Part shown: piece after piece, positions 30,458 through 43,262 of the stretch
Layout: every line of letters begins with the position of its first letter
How positions within the stretch are numbered: the first letter of the stretch is position 1
Source: Tubiluchus corallicola
Lineage: Eukaryota; Priapulida; Priapulimorpha; Priapulimorphida; Tubiluchidae
DNA length: 64,000 nucleotides
NCBI GenBank assembly: GCA_030141605.1
Contig: JAQGDQ010000243.1
Span: 25,001 to 89,000, forward strand
Reading direction: 5' to 3'
Translations under genes and position numbers: made by a program
The notes under the pieces: model-generated
The model's database searches: none
What the model saw: only the letters and a program-made list of their open reading frames with translations
Told to the model about the DNA's origin: nothing

Positions 30458-30895
30458 GCAGTTAAAGTTGTTGCAAAAATGGTAGGTAGACCTACTTTGA
30501 TCCCACGCTAACTATGTAAACCTGTACCTGGTATCTGCAACGCTTTTACTCCAACATTTCTACTGTATTACGCACGATACATTGACAAGCTTAAATCGTT
30601 CCTATATTACTGTCATCATATTTTTTAAAAACAATTACTGCCATTTAAATTACTTATTTATTAATCATGTACTATTATAGTCATAAAGCAAGCAAGTTGA
30701 ATTATACTCGTCGTTGCTACATTTACTGTAATGCACTAATTGCTGTCTGAAATAAATCGAACTGAACTGAATTGTTTACTGAGTTTGAAAGTGATATTCT
30801 AGGGAAATTTTATCCAGCAAAAATTGCGCAGTTAAACTTATTGCAAAAAAGGTAGGTAGACCTACTGTGATCCCAAACAAACTATGTAAACCTGG
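30458..30895. repeat. Direct repeat pair around GGTAGGTAGACCTACT
   Basis: About 70 bp at 30458-30527 recurs at 30828-30895 (GCAGTTAAA...TTGCAAAAA..GGTAGGTAGACCTACT...ACTATGTAAACCTG). Function unknown. Confidence 0.75.
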
Positions 30896-31979
30896 TGGCT
30901 ACAACGATTGGACTCGCTTACATTCCATAAATAAGCATTAAAACTCATTGAATTCAGTCACTTGAATCTTCAACGATGTACATTATGACAATGTCAACCA
31001 GAGTAAGATGTTACTTCCCGCGTTTCCTTAGCCTACATCTGTACTGCCCAATGTCTTAACAAATCCCTACTACATAAACCTAAAATTATATGACTGAATG
31101 TTTGTTCAGCAGTTACTTATAGAGCTGATCCATCTTTGGCAACTTTTTCGAAATTTTTATCAAATTAAATTTGTGGGATCATCAAAATGAACCTCTCCAT
31201 CTCATCTTGTGTTTTCCGTTTGATAAGTTACAAGTTCTCGACTATCTTCCCCCAAATTCAGTTTCTTTCAACATCAGCCAAGAAGTTATTTACGCTAAGA
31301 ACTTATGTTGTTTGGACAAAAATGATTATTTAAACGGACAAAAGACGGCAAGGATCTGACTCACTGACCAGCAGCTGAGAAGCTTCAGTATTGAGTCAGT
31401 AAACTAACGACTCTGAACTAGCAAAAAACAATACACTTTATAGACACAACAGTGCTAATGTGATACCCACGCGATGCTCACTCGTAAATAAACTTCGCCC
31501 GCCCTCTTCTCTTTGTCCATGCAGCTCACCATCCTAACCACTATTATTGTGCTGGAATTGGCAGATTATTTTACGCACACGTGTGTGTCTTCTCTTACGT
31601 GACGGGACATAGACACCCCACAGTTTAGCAACCCTACGTGATAATGGCCAACATCATGTGAGCTAAGTTACTTCTCGTCTGCGCACGCGCAAATGCATTA
31701 ATTTAACAGCAAACTTTCACGCGATTATTGTAAAAATTAGGCAATTAAAAAACTGCACGCTCATTTATGGCAGGCAGTACTTTGAAAACAAAGGTTTCAA
31801 CTCCCGGCCGGGCTTCACGTATTAAACTTCACACACCGCAGATTACTTTTGCTTTACTGGTGCTTTGGTAGATGTATGACCAATTCCAAAAGTCTTCGCT
31901 GTGCATAATGCACTCGAAGTGCAATTAATCAACAAAAACTGATTCTCATTTAACTTCTGAAGGAGCCTGTTTTATCTAT
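30896..31979. other. Nothing recognised
   Basis: Unique sequence; a 62-codon frame at 31171 has no support. Confidence 0.4.
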
Positions 31980-32156
31980 CAAAACGGAACGGAATGGAAT
32001 GGAATGGAGTGGAGTGGAACGGAATGGGGTGGAATAGATATAATAGAATGGATACGGCAGGACATGGCATGACAAAACAGGACAGGAGAAGACAGAACAG
32101 CAGAAAAGATAAGACAGAAGAAGGGTGGACAGGACAGAACAGAACAAAACAAAATA
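31980..32156. repeat. GGAAT/GGACA pentamer array
   Basis: GGAAC/GGAAT/GGAGT pentamers at the left, passing into CAGGA/CAGAA pentamers. Frames on both strands repeat themselves. Confidence 0.88.
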
Positions 32157-32573
32157 TACCGATTAATCCTCTCAAACGCCAATGTTGAAAAACGTCGGCA
32201 GACTGGTGGCGCTACGTGTATTTGTTATTCACAACTGATCCACGTCAATTAGAAGCCATTGGGTTTTAAGAACAAATACGTTTAGACTTCAAAAATCTTT
32301 TTGTTAATTACAATTTCCCTGTTTTTTCTTTTTTTTGTTAGAAACGGCAGGCAGTCGATCCTAATCAGTCAGAAATGTTGTAAGCTACCGCACAGAGGTG
32401 GCCTACAGAGAGGAAGCCAATAATAGCTGAAGAAAAGAATGTAGTCAGCAGAGCAGAACTATTTAATAAGTCTCATACTAATGACTAGCGACTTGTTTAA
32501 TGTGCACCTTTCCGCTTATAGTCGCGCCATGTATAGACTGCAAATACTAAAAAATACGTTAGCAGTGAACAAA

Positions 32574-32909
32574 TTAGTAATTATTAACACACCACAAACA
32601 ACTATTGACATCTAACACATTTCATATAATTTGATAAGATCGTAAGTAGTCATTTCGTGGTGCTTGTCTGGATCACTTACAATGGAGTTGACGATAATCG
32701 ATTTCGATCGAATGGATTAATTTACTGCGTAGTTTATTTATTTATTTATATCAGTTTAAAAAAATTAGTCATTATTAACACACAACAAACAATTATTGAC
32801 ATCTAACACATTTCATATAATTTGATAAGATCGAAAGTAGTCATTTCGTGGTGCTTGTTTGGATCACTCACAATGGAGTTGACGATAATCGATTTCGATC
32901 GAATGGATC
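32574..32909. repeat. 190-bp-offset tandem duplication
   Basis: About 145 bp from ATTAGTAATTATTAACACAC (32574) to GATCGAATGGAT recurs from 32764 to 32909 with few changes. Confidence 0.9.
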
Positions 32910-34418
32910 AATTTATTTATATCAGTTTAAAAAACAGCATTGCGTACGCAAGGAAAATTTTTATACAAACTTTCACAATTTCACAAATAAGTTCAAAACA
33001 TAATTAAAATCTTTGTAAAACTCTAAAAGCGTGTGTTCAGTGCCAGATGGTTATATCTAAACGCTTCAAATGCGCCAATTTAAACAGTTTTCACATACTT
33101 GCATAAACACTGCAATCATCGTTAGCTAGCTGATGCTACAAAAAACAAGCCGTTTGTCCGAAAAACAGCAAATTTTCTTTGATATTTATTTAATTTCACA
33201 TCTAGGCAGATGTTGTAGATTAGAACAGCACGAAGGCATTACTCTCCTCTATTCTTGTTAGTGTTACTGCTGCCGCACGTGCAAGAAAGAAGCCAGTAGC
33301 ACTTTGTAATCTTTTTGTAACATTACAGAGTGGCTTCTTTTTTTCCTTTGGCATATAATGCCTCTGTTTTCAGTACTACAAGCGTAAAGCGTTTTCACTA
33401 CTAAGCACCACGTAAGCTTCATTTTTGTCGTAGTACAAAATGGCTTCTTTAATAGCTGGCATGTAATTGTCCAAGTTCATACCAAGCAGCAACAACTGCA
33501 GCAATGAAAAAATGCCATGTCATTTCTTTTTTACTTGGCAGTACAGCTTTAAATTTTAGATAGCGCCAATTATAAATTCGCTTGTTTTTTAACACAACAA
33601 AAAAGTATTTATACACAACTGTTAGTGAACCTTCAATGTGACGAATGTAGTTGAAACGCCCGTGAATATATACGTATTAATTGGTATTTGGATATCAACC
33701 TTTGGCTATACCATGATCGCAAATTATACTTCATGTCAATTAATAAACTCTTAAATTAATTAACGGCCTAAAGATAAAGAAAACAATTTCATCATTTAAA
33801 ACAATAAACTTCAACGTGGTTACTCATCAATTTTTAACGTGACGCAATGTGGGGTATATTACGCATAATAAACCATGAGTTATAATACTGAAGCCAAAAG
33901 AAGAACCTATATCGCATGAAGCACAAATTTGACCTACATTCAAAAATGATAAACTTGTGAAGCTTGGAAAATAGATTTGTTTCTGCTTGGTGAGTTAAAA
34001 AAGTTGTCCTCTGTTCCACATTTTAAAAAATAAGCCAGGGATCTTCTAGACGTTGCTGGTGTGCTGCTTTTAAAAATAGGGCTTTTTCGTGATACATGAT
34101 GCATGAAGCAATGCATTTTTATATTGTCACTAGTTTTCATAAGACACCACAAACACTTTTGGTCGGATAAAAGTGTACATAAAATAAAACGTTGTTCTCG
34201 ATTTATAACTTATACTTATAGAAGTCTTTCAACTTGTAAAAGACTCAACTTACATAAGTGACTTAACAATTATTAATTACATCTGCAAGTCTTATTAGAC
34301 AGAAATTCTAAAACAAATTAAGTTAGTTTTATGCCAAATTTAACTCATAGTTCATAGACCACGGCAATTCTCGGTTTGTAAATCCAGTAGTTTTGTATCA
34401 TAATTAATTTTAAGTAAT
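32910..34418. other. Nothing recognised
   Basis: Holds an imperfect hairpin at 33286-33340 (AAAGAAGCC ... GGCTTCTTT). No gene seen. Confidence 0.4.
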
Positions 34419-34522
34419 GACATGCAGATTAGAACTTAGCTTCTAACTTTCGATTTCGTTATTTGTTTCAGACATGCAGATTAGAACTTAGCTTCTAACT
34501 TTCGAATTCGTTATTTGTTTCA
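34419..34522. repeat. 52-bp tandem duplication
   Basis: ACATGCAGATTAGAACTTAG starts at 34420 and again at 34472; one or two substitutions. Confidence 0.92.
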
Positions 34523-34559
34523 AACTTACACGTTTCGTTAAGACTTCAGAATCCTACGT

Positions 34560-35113
34560 ACGGTGACGAAAAGTACTCAATTCAAGCATTATGATGCGTG
34601 ATGGTGGGCTTCCAAAATATGCAGCAATTGGCTCAACTGCAGCAGCTTATCACATCCACAGACATCGAAAACAAACACTGAACAACTAACTATTGTGTGA
34701 GCGCGCACAATGCCCGCATCCCACGGTTACAGGGTATCACTTCACGATCATCAGCCTCCTCGGTTGCCATGCGCGAAGAGAAGTCGTCCCAGCATCTGGT
34801 ATGCAGTGTGTGGAGGAATGCAGGCGAACACCGCGCAATTGTTCAAGCCAATGACACTGGTGATTATATAAAGCCCATTTACAGCGCGCAGAACACAAAC
34901 AATATCGCCGCCATATGCTGCCAAACGTCGAAACAAGTGAAACCCAACCCCAGACAAGAAAGTAGACACACAGTTGGCAACATAACAATAAGCGCCTGTT
35001 CGGTAATAAGTATGGCTGTGCAAGCGAATGAAACAAGCGCGTTAAACAATTCATGCTGTTCATGTGTGTGCATGAACTGGACAAGCAAGAAAACAAAGCA
35101 CGGTCAGAAGTGA
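34560..35113. other. Locally GC-richer segment with open frames on both strands
   Basis: Frames of 138 codons (plus, 34697-35113) and 128 codons (minus) overlap; neither has a recognisable domain. A TATA-like GATTATATAAAG lies at about 34862. It may be a promoter or noncoding exon, or chance. Confidence 0.3.
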
Positions 35114-35625
35114 TAATGCCCAAACAACAGCGGAGTACTTCACAAACTTGTGCAATGAAAATAATTGCTTAATGTCTAGCAGGAAACGTAAGAAAAACGT
35201 CAAATACAGCCTAAAAGTATTATAAAATGGCGGAGTGTAAAACAATGAAGCAAGTGAAGACGATCAATATTGAAATTGGAACATTGATTTTATTCAACAG
35301 TAAGTAGAATCTCAAACCTTATCCTGTGTATCTCAAGCACAGAAAGACAGATTTACGCTCAAAAAGTGACTTTTTTTATTTTTTCCTTTATAATTCGTAA
35401 AGTTGACTTAATGTTTGTGTGAAATCGCAAAGAAGAGACAAGAGATTGTCGAAAAAGCACGTGCCAGCCCCGTATAGTTCCCGCATCGTCAGCCGAAATT
35501 TTCCTCAGAAATTGCACAAAGTCAACAAGGCCACTTTAAGACATTTTAAATTAAGAAAATGCTGCGTCTAATTCACTATACAATTATAATTCATTTACAG
35601 TTTACTAAATTTCATCACATTTGAA

Positions 35626-36090
35626 TATAGACTTAACTATCACTACATACAGTGCAATTCTAATGTTAGAAGATTTTCTATTAAATACAATGGCCCCTAC
35701 ATATGGAATTCAATTGCTCCAGCTATTAAAAATGCCAACTCGCTGTCCATATTTAAAAAAAAATTATAAATTAAACTTACTTGAAACATATAACTGATTA
35801 CTCAATCATGATTTGTTGTTTTTCATTTTCAAAAGCTTCCCCCTCTAGTATAGTAATATTTTTATTACTTCCCACCCGTATTTATATTTGTATATATTGT
35901 AATATTGTATCTGTATATATTGTAATTTTTTTCGTAACTAATTCTTGTGGCCTACCATAAGCTAGCTTCTTAGGTCTCTAGCGCAGAATTCATGAATTGT
36001 ATTATATTTTTGTATTAACAAAAACTGATTATCGATGCACATGTAATGTATATGTATATGTTTATTGCGAAATAAATCTATTAAATCTAA
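35626..36090 (+). mobile_element. LINE 3' fragment, family A copy 4
   Basis: Plus-strand copy with an undisturbed C-terminal frame from YRLNYHYIQCNSNVRR to FKKKL and stop TAA at 35767-35769, then the complete 3' UTR to the AATAAATC tail at 36090. 5'-truncated by its insertion, as is usual for target-primed reverse transcription. Clade (CR1/L2/Jockey-like) is inferred from the C-terminal motif alone. Confidence 0.82.
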
Positions 36091-36399
36091 GAATACGAAA
36101 TCTGTTAGATAACGAAAATGTCATAAACTCGCGTACTTTCGAGTAGTGAATTTCCGCAGTGAACCGATTATACAATTCAATGCTACCTTTCTAAGTTTTA
36201 CATTTTTGGTTGGGGTCTCTGGGCCTTTTTCGAAACTGGCACTTTTCACCACTTGCATAAAAATTTGAACGTATTTAAGCACGTTACCTATGCTGGATAT
36301 TTCAATAATGTTAAGAATTTAATAAGCGTTTGTGTATAATCCTATTATTATTACTACTATACTTTTCATTTCAGGCAAAATGTATAAAGATAAAACTAA

Positions 36400-36550
36400 C
36401 GAACCGCTGCAAGTTTCTCTTGTGAGTGCTTTAATCATAAAGCTAGTCGTAGCTATCAAGTCAGCTACATCAAGTAGGTATAAAAAACACTTGATAGCTA
36501 CGACTAGCTTTATGATTAAGGCACTCACAAGAGAAACTTGCAGCGGTTCG
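36400..36550. repeat. Near-perfect palindrome, 62-bp arms
   Basis: Left arm 36400-36461 (CGAACCGCTGCAAGTTTCTC...) is the inverse of 36489-36550 with one T/C difference that would pair as G-U in RNA. Spacer 27 bp. No flanking duplication or second copy in the window. Confidence 0.95.
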
Positions 36551-37955
36551 CTATATTGCAACACATGTATGCTCAGAGGGAAACTTCAGCGAACTAAAGT
36601 ATGTTTGAAAAGGGCCGTCTGAATTCCGCCCGAGTCAACCGCCAGAGACACGATGTCAGGAAATGTCTGTCTATCCTTGTACAGAAGAAACAGAAAAGAT
36701 TAGATAAAAACTGTCAAAACCATGAGAAAGAACATTAAATTTTGGGTAAAGAACACCAAATGGACTGGAGTACGATTCATTTCACTTTCTCAAAGGGAAT
36801 TGTGGCCCTAACCTCTTCCTCAAGAACTGTGTTGATTTTTGATTTTTAAAATAAGAAGTGGAAATAATTTGAAAAACACTTTAAATAAGAAATGTTATAG
36901 CAATTAAAATTCTGTATAGTGAGTAAAAATGCGTTTATACCTACATATGATAATTTTAAGTATAGCCAGTTAGTCATTTCCCGACACCATGCTGCATTAA
37001 TTTCAGTCTAGAGTTAGACTATCGAGAAATAATTGACATTAACTTTAATAACAACGTAATTTATTTTAATTTTCCAAAGCCAGTTACATGCCCACTTCTA
37101 ACTTCTTATTGGTCTTTTACAAATTAAATAAAATTAACTAAAATTGTAAATTAAAAAAAGAATTAGTTCTATTTCTTAAAAAGTGACGGACCGTTGACCT
37201 TCTAAACTTAGTTTTCAAGTTTTACATGGGGTTTTTTTTAACCGTGAACTCTTTATACAACGAAATTACAAGTACACGTTACAAAAATTAAAGGAAAGTT
37301 ATATGAGCTGCACATTTTGTTTTCAATAGTTTTGTCCTTTAACAAAACTGTGAGCAAATCGAAACTCCTAATAACGCTTGTACATTTAACCAACATTTAG
37401 CCAGTATTTAGCCAATAGATGGCGACGGTTAACTTTAGCTCTTAAACGGGTTGGCGAAATGGTTTTGCAAAAACTTGATGCCAACGCAGAATTAAACGTG
37501 TTAAAGATTCGCCTATTCTCAGGCTGGTGTGTTGAACGCGGCATGCGTCATTGCAGATATCACACGTCAAACGGGTTATGATTAATTCTCGACGAAAAGA
37601 ATAGTGGACTGTAAATTTTATTATTTTTCTGCTATTTTTCTGCTTAGTTTTTATATCATTCATTGTATTTATAGTCAATATACTATGCTTCCACTACTAT
37701 GCGTACTCAGTGTGTAGCGAACACTTAAAGCACTAAAGAGCTAGTCAATTTTTTCTCCTCTGAGCCTAGACCTCATTTCCTTTCTACTTTTCGTTTCAAT
37801 TCATATCTTATTTTGTTCGTTACTTATTTGTGGTGCTAAAAATTGGGCAGCCTAAATATCGCATGTCTGTGCAGAGCTAATGCTATAAAAAAACAGCGAT
37901 CTAGTTAGTCTAATATAATATTAGTGTAATATACAGCTAGCTGTCGGGATGCCCA
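36551..37955. other. Nothing recognised
   Basis: AT-rich, no second-copy repeat, no coding signal. Confidence 0.4.
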
Positions 37956-38025
37956 CACTGTATCTCGACACTAGGCGGAGGAGCTGCACAAGCAGCCAAC
38001 GGCTAGAGGGCGGAGGCGGTCAAGT
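37956..38025 (-). mobile_element. Fragment of SINE-like element (see 45037-45407)
   Basis: About 70 bp closely matching the inverse of 45340-45407 (TCTCGACACTAGGCGGAGGA ... GGCTAGAGGGCGGAGG). Only the 3' end of the element is present. Confidence 0.8.
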
Positions 38026-38134
38026 GGTCAAGTGTAAGCCACAAACAATTTATGAAAAAAGACAAGTGAGACGTAAAAATGATAATTACACACATTTATA
38101 TGCATAAATTTACTATTTGTAGAAAACTACAAAC

Positions 38135-38713
38135 AACCAAGCCACTGGGGGGAGGCAAACCAGCCCAACTCAGTACCGGTCCCAAGCCCGGATAAATAGG
38201 GAGGGTTAGGGTCAGGAAGGGCATCCACCTGTAAAAACTGCGCCAAAATCGTCTATGAATGAGTCAGTGAGACTTAAAGGTAAAGTCCACAAAGAAGGGG
38301 TCAGACCCGCTCTAATCTATGGGCTGGAAGCAGCTTCTCTAAAGAAAACCGAAGAGAAGAAAATGGATGTGGTGGAGATGAGGATGTTGAGATGGATGGT
38401 GGGAATAACAAGAAGAGATAAAATTAGAAATAATAATATCAGAGGAACAGTAAAAGTAGTGGAAGCCTCGCAAGATTGTGAAGGTATGGACACCTGAAAA
38501 GAAGAGTCGGTGAGGATCATGTGGGAAGGGAGGTCATGGAAATGGAAGTGCTGGGAAATAGAAGAAGAAGACGACTCAAGCGGAGATGGATGGAATGTAT
38601 TAATGGAGACCTTAGAGAGAAGAACATAAATGAAGAGATGGTCATCAACAGGAATGCGTGGACAAGACTCATTCACAACGGCGACCCCGCATAGGGAAAA
38701 GCTGGGAAGAAGA
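38135..38713 (+). mobile_element. Short RTE-like retroelement, copy 2
   Basis: Flanked by AGAAAACTACAAAC (38121-38134 and 38714-38727; the first AG may belong to the tail). Same head as copy 1, the same head-to-RT junction near AATGAGTC, and a longer 3' part: after a frameshift the frame RRWMECINGDLREKN...RLIHNGDPA-stop is readable, the normal end of an RTE-type ORF. The 3' UTR is only about 25 nt plus GAAGAAG. It cannot encode an active transposition protein and must have moved in trans. Confidence 0.9.
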
Positions 38714-38727
38714 AGAAAACTACAAAC

Positions 38728-40330
38728 GATTTCTAAAAACAATGAACACAAAACGTCAAAGCGTCACATTTTTAGTTAAATGAATTAGTTCCTGCTGGAG
38801 CACGGTGCACATAAAAATAAACTCCGTTTGCATTCTATATTGAATATAAATTAGTACATCGTATTCTATAAATTAGCGTGTGCGAATAAAATGAAGCCAT
38901 ACTACCTGTATAAAATGTCTGCGCAGAATGACTAACAATACACCTTCTATTTTCGTGTCACGATGTGCGTAGATGTACAAATGCATTAAAAGTTACTCAA
39001 CAGTGAAAAAATCAACTCTTATGTGAGCAAATTATCCACAGGTCATAGACTTCCATACTCAGTCATTTAGTAACTCAGTATCCCCAGTCCATTTAGCCTT
39101 GCATTGGCACGCATTAGTAGCAACAAAGCCCACACATTAGTCACTGACTTAATGGATGAGCTCAAATGTAACAATCAGTGGCTACATAGACATCTAAACC
39201 CATCACTGTGAACACGGGAGCATTCCCGCGGGAACAGAAGAACAGTGCCAGTAAGTTGCATGATAAATGGACAAGAGTTGTTGGTGGGATGGACACTCAG
39301 AATCCGCGCTCTTCGGCATTGCAATAATATTATCTATTCATTTCTTTGAAAAGAACTTAAGCGTCTTAATAAAAAGCATTGTTGACGACAATTGACTTTC
39401 TCTCTTGAGTCTTGACATCCGCTACGCTGCAACAAAGTTTAGGAACAAGAATGCAACCAAATCCATAATTAACAAATATCTATCTATCCATTCCAAGTTT
39501 CATTTTGCAATGGTGCTTAGCCACCTTGTTTTCCTCACATTAGTTGAGATGACGCTCTTGCTAGTTTGTGAACCTCGCGTTCAGTTTTATACTTCACAGA
39601 GGTAATAGCTCACTGAAACTTTATTTTTTGCAAAAGTTTTTGGGTAACGTCATACTTTTGCTTTTTTGCCTTAGTTGCAATTTGTTTCGTATTTTCCTCT
39701 CACATCGTTACAAATACATGCAACCATAACTTTTACTATAAATTCCGTACACAGCAAACCGGTATATAAACACTCAACAGCAGGACATATTATTACATTA
39801 GCTGCAGGACCGGAACTTTGCTGATTATCAAGGCCAATTTTCTTAGATGAGGCGCAGAGATGTCTTAGCCACACCGAAGGTATCTCCAACGAAAGAAATA
39901 GCCTGTGGCAATGACAGATGTAAAACGAACAGAAACCATTTTCCTTGCGGCTACCTATCTCTTTACTAACCAGGAACGGCTTTGCTTAACTTTACCCGCT
40001 AATCATACACAGTAAAAATTCTACTATTCACCTCGATACCAAGAGAACAAATGCAAATCGAAATGGCCAACAGAGAGGGAACTCAACTGAGGGCTGTGGC
40101 CCGTCAGACTGTTGAAGATAATGCAGTTCAAGATAATGCTCAGAATTTAGACACCAGTTCGGCCAGATGATGCGTAGAATGGGTGTATACATAACCATTG
40201 GGGATAGTATGCAGATTGTGAGAATCAACAATGACTGAGCGAAACAAAACACCTAGAAACAACAATAATATTTGGCTTCCCCCTGCAGCGAGCCAGCACA
40301 GCTTGTGGTTTACAAGAAAAAAGTGAGAGA
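38728..40330. other. Nothing recognised
   Basis: No exon or repeat that can be supported. Confidence 0.4.
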
Positions 40331-40550
40331 TAAAGTCAAGAACACTTGGTTTTACAGCAAGAGTTTACAGGCCAATGTGTCACTAAAGATCTAGAACACC
40401 TTTTGTGAGGCATTTGTGAGAAAAAGAGTGATCTCTTTTATAAAGTCAAGAACACTTGGTTTTGCAGCAAGAGTTTACAGACCAATGTGTCACTAAAGAT
40501 CTAGAACACCTTTTGTGAGGCATTTGTGAGAAAAAGAGTGATCTCTTACC
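40331..40550. repeat. 110-bp tandem duplication (2 copies)
   Basis: TAAAGTCAAGAACACTTGGT starts at 40331 and 40441; the units differ at about two sites. Confidence 0.93.
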
Positions 40551-41438
40551 AAATAGCAAAATTTCCACCCAAAAGTGTGAAACTACCATTACATCTCGTA
40601 GTACAAAGAATGCATTTGAAAATGATTAAAACATGTTCCGATTTTTAATTTACTCAAAAAATGTTGTTGCAGCATATTAGAAATTTTCAAAACAAAGGCT
40701 TCAGAAATGTTCCAGTATTCTACAACGTTTACGGATTGTGGCAACAACTAAGAGTAACAAGTTGTGGTAATAGACTGCAAACACTCCGTGACCTCTTCCG
40801 CTCTTAAGACAAGCATTTAAATGTTAATGTCTTGCACTGGAATCCATGAAGCCAGTCAGACCAATAAAGGACATTACAGGCGCAACGTTAACCGTCAGTG
40901 CCGCCATGATCAATATCCATTATTGGCCATACACATATGTTATTGTTGCCCTTGCATCCGCGTGATTTTCAACACCAATTCCTATCTCGCGCGACTGATT
41001 CGCTTTGGCAGACGCGTGCTCCGGGGAAGCGGCTGAGCGAATTTATCCTCGTAAATAAACTGCCCTCGGTGCCGTGCAGCCGCAGAGGTATTTTATTTTG
41101 ATTAGTTTGAAAAGTAGTAACGAATAGAAGAGAATCTCCCGGGGAAAGGAAAAGAGATTTACTGAGATTTGAGCACAGTCCAGTTTAATGCGTCACAATG
41201 CGGCAAGAAAAAGACTGATTGCCCTCTCGTAGGTCAAGTCACATGTGTAAACAAAGGAGTCTAAAGGCAACATTGCTGATAGAATCAAACATATGCAAGC
41301 GAAGAAAATAACCTTTCCACAAACGAATTCTTGGAACTAGAAACAGCAATATTAATTAAAACTTAGGAAACTGAAATTACTAAGTTTTTTGCGCACATTC
41401 GCTAATAGATGCGAGTCTTTCATTCTAACTCTGTTTTA

Positions 41439-41851
41439 GGTTTTACACGTCAAATGTAGATTTAGGTAATTTAATTGTGTCTTGGTAACTCAAATGTAGA
41501 CTTTGGTAGTTCAAATGTGTTAACAATGGTTTTCAACAAATCTTAAGTGTTTTTGGTAAGTCAAATGTAGACACATGTCAAGTCAAATGTGACATTGGTA
41601 TCTCAAATGTGGATAGGTGTTAAAGTTTAAGGATGTTAAATTTAATCTTCTTTAATTTCAATTTAACAATTGCTCCTAAGTTAAAATAACAACGTTATAG
41701 GCCTACTAATAGATGCACTATCTTTAGTTTATCTTTTTCTAATTTGCACTTAAATAACTTAATTACCGATTTGTTCAAAGTAATGCATCTACATTTGGCT
41801 TACCTAAGTCACATTTGAACTTTCCTGTGTCTACATTTGACGTGTAAAACC
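41439..41851. mobile_element. TA-flanked MITE, copy 2 (413 bp)
   Basis: Same termini (GGTTTTACACGTCAAATGTA and its inverse) with TA at 41437-41438 and 41852-41853. Internal sequence is collinear with copy 1 but lacks about 330 bp of its middle. Noncoding. Confidence 0.87.
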
Positions 41852-42470
41852 TATTGTATCTTTTCCAACGCATTCTGGCTAAATAGAATTTGGTACTTGG
41901 TAGAGTGTATTTCGGAGGTAGTATATACATGCGCATTTACGTAAAACAGACAGTAGTATCGGAGTCTGGGTTGGACCTAACCTAACCTAACGCAGTAATG
42001 GTTGACAAACGTAGGCTGGGTTTAAAAAAACAATACGCATCTTGCCGATAATAGCTCATGATGGCCACGCTAATACATCTTTCTTTAACAACCATCATTT
42101 ATACTGACAAAGAATTCCACAGTAAAGCAAGTCCAGGGAAAAAGTTGTTGTAGCCGCAGTTTCTCACACTGGAATTCGTATTTCTGCGTGGACCACAACT
42201 GTGACAGAGGTGCGAAGTGAAAGTTTCACGGGGTGATAACAGACTGAAGTTACAACAATCAGCACTTAACAAAATATAGATCTGCAGGCGAAGCAATCGA
42301 TCATTAACCACAAGAACATTGTCAGCACAGACAAATCCATGAGACGGCTTTCTTTATTGTGTTTTGTTCAGCGCTTTTGCAGTTTCTCTTCACAGCTCTA
42401 AGAATGACTGCAATGAGGCTGTAGATGGCAAGGTTTGACTAGAGTTGCTCTGCGAAACTACGCATAACCG

Positions 42471-42494
42471 ACGTAGTAGTAGTAGTAGTAGTAC

Positions 42495-42530
<36 letters not shown>

Positions 42531-42588
42531 CAGTAGCAGTAGCAGTAGCAGTAGCAGTAGCAGTAGCAGTAGCGGTAGCAGTAGCAGT

Positions 42589-42631
<43 letters not shown>

Positions 42632-43262
42632 AAATCTTTATTTGCCATTTTAAAAACATTGACCATCATAATAAAAGACAGACAATCAGTGTTAGTTCAT
42701 ATAAAAAACATACACTGTTCTGGGCAAATGCGTCTGGTGGAAGTTAAACTATAAGTCGAAACTAGAAATTCAAAAATAAAATATAAACTAGTTTAGTAAG
42801 GTCTAGGAAAAATTAAATTATGATTTGAGTAAGTATCATCGTGTTCGTATGTCGGATATTCAAAACGAGTCATTAAATGTTTTTTTTTATTTAGACTTGA
42901 ATATTGATAAAGAGCTGCTGTGTTTTAGCGATGTCGGTAATGAATTCCAAAGTTGTATTGCTTGCTTAGTAATGGAATTCTTTCCATATTGGTTGTTCGT
43001 TCTAATGTTTCTTAAATTTAGTGTTCTGTTATTCATACTGGGGTGTTCAAGAAGTATGAGCTTATTGTTTTTGAAAGGAGAATTAATATTGTTGATATAT
43101 TTATAGAGAAACAGGAGAGTTTGATCATCTCTGTGGGCTTCTAGTATAGGGATTTTCATGGAGTTTCTTAAAGAGGTGGCAGAATATTTACTTGTATTGT
43201 GAGATGATTTCAAAGAATGACCATTAACTAATCGTAAGGACCCTAGTCTTCAGTTTCCTAGT
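42471..43262 (-). mobile_element. LINE 3' end, family B copy 1, with coding C-terminus
   Basis: Minus strand: a frame ending YGKNSITKQAIQLWNSLPTS ... SLSIFKSK-stop (42887-43213 and some residues upstream), the C-terminus of a non-LTR reverse-transcriptase ORF; then a 3' UTR and AAATAAAGATTTT running straight into a TAC/TGC array (42471-42631). Same 3' UTR at 48706-49058 and 51608-52078. Clade not assignable beyond CR1/L2/Jockey-like. Confidence 0.85.

Noticed and set aside
34697-35113. 138-codon plus-strand and 128-codon minus-strand frames as genes
   Set aside because: Both strands are open in the same place, no domain is recognisable and no splice structure supports either. Kept only as a GC-richer segment.
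38255-38497. Independent 80-codon gene
   Set aside because: It is the reverse-transcriptase C-terminal part of the short RTE-like element; the same frame appears in all three copies.
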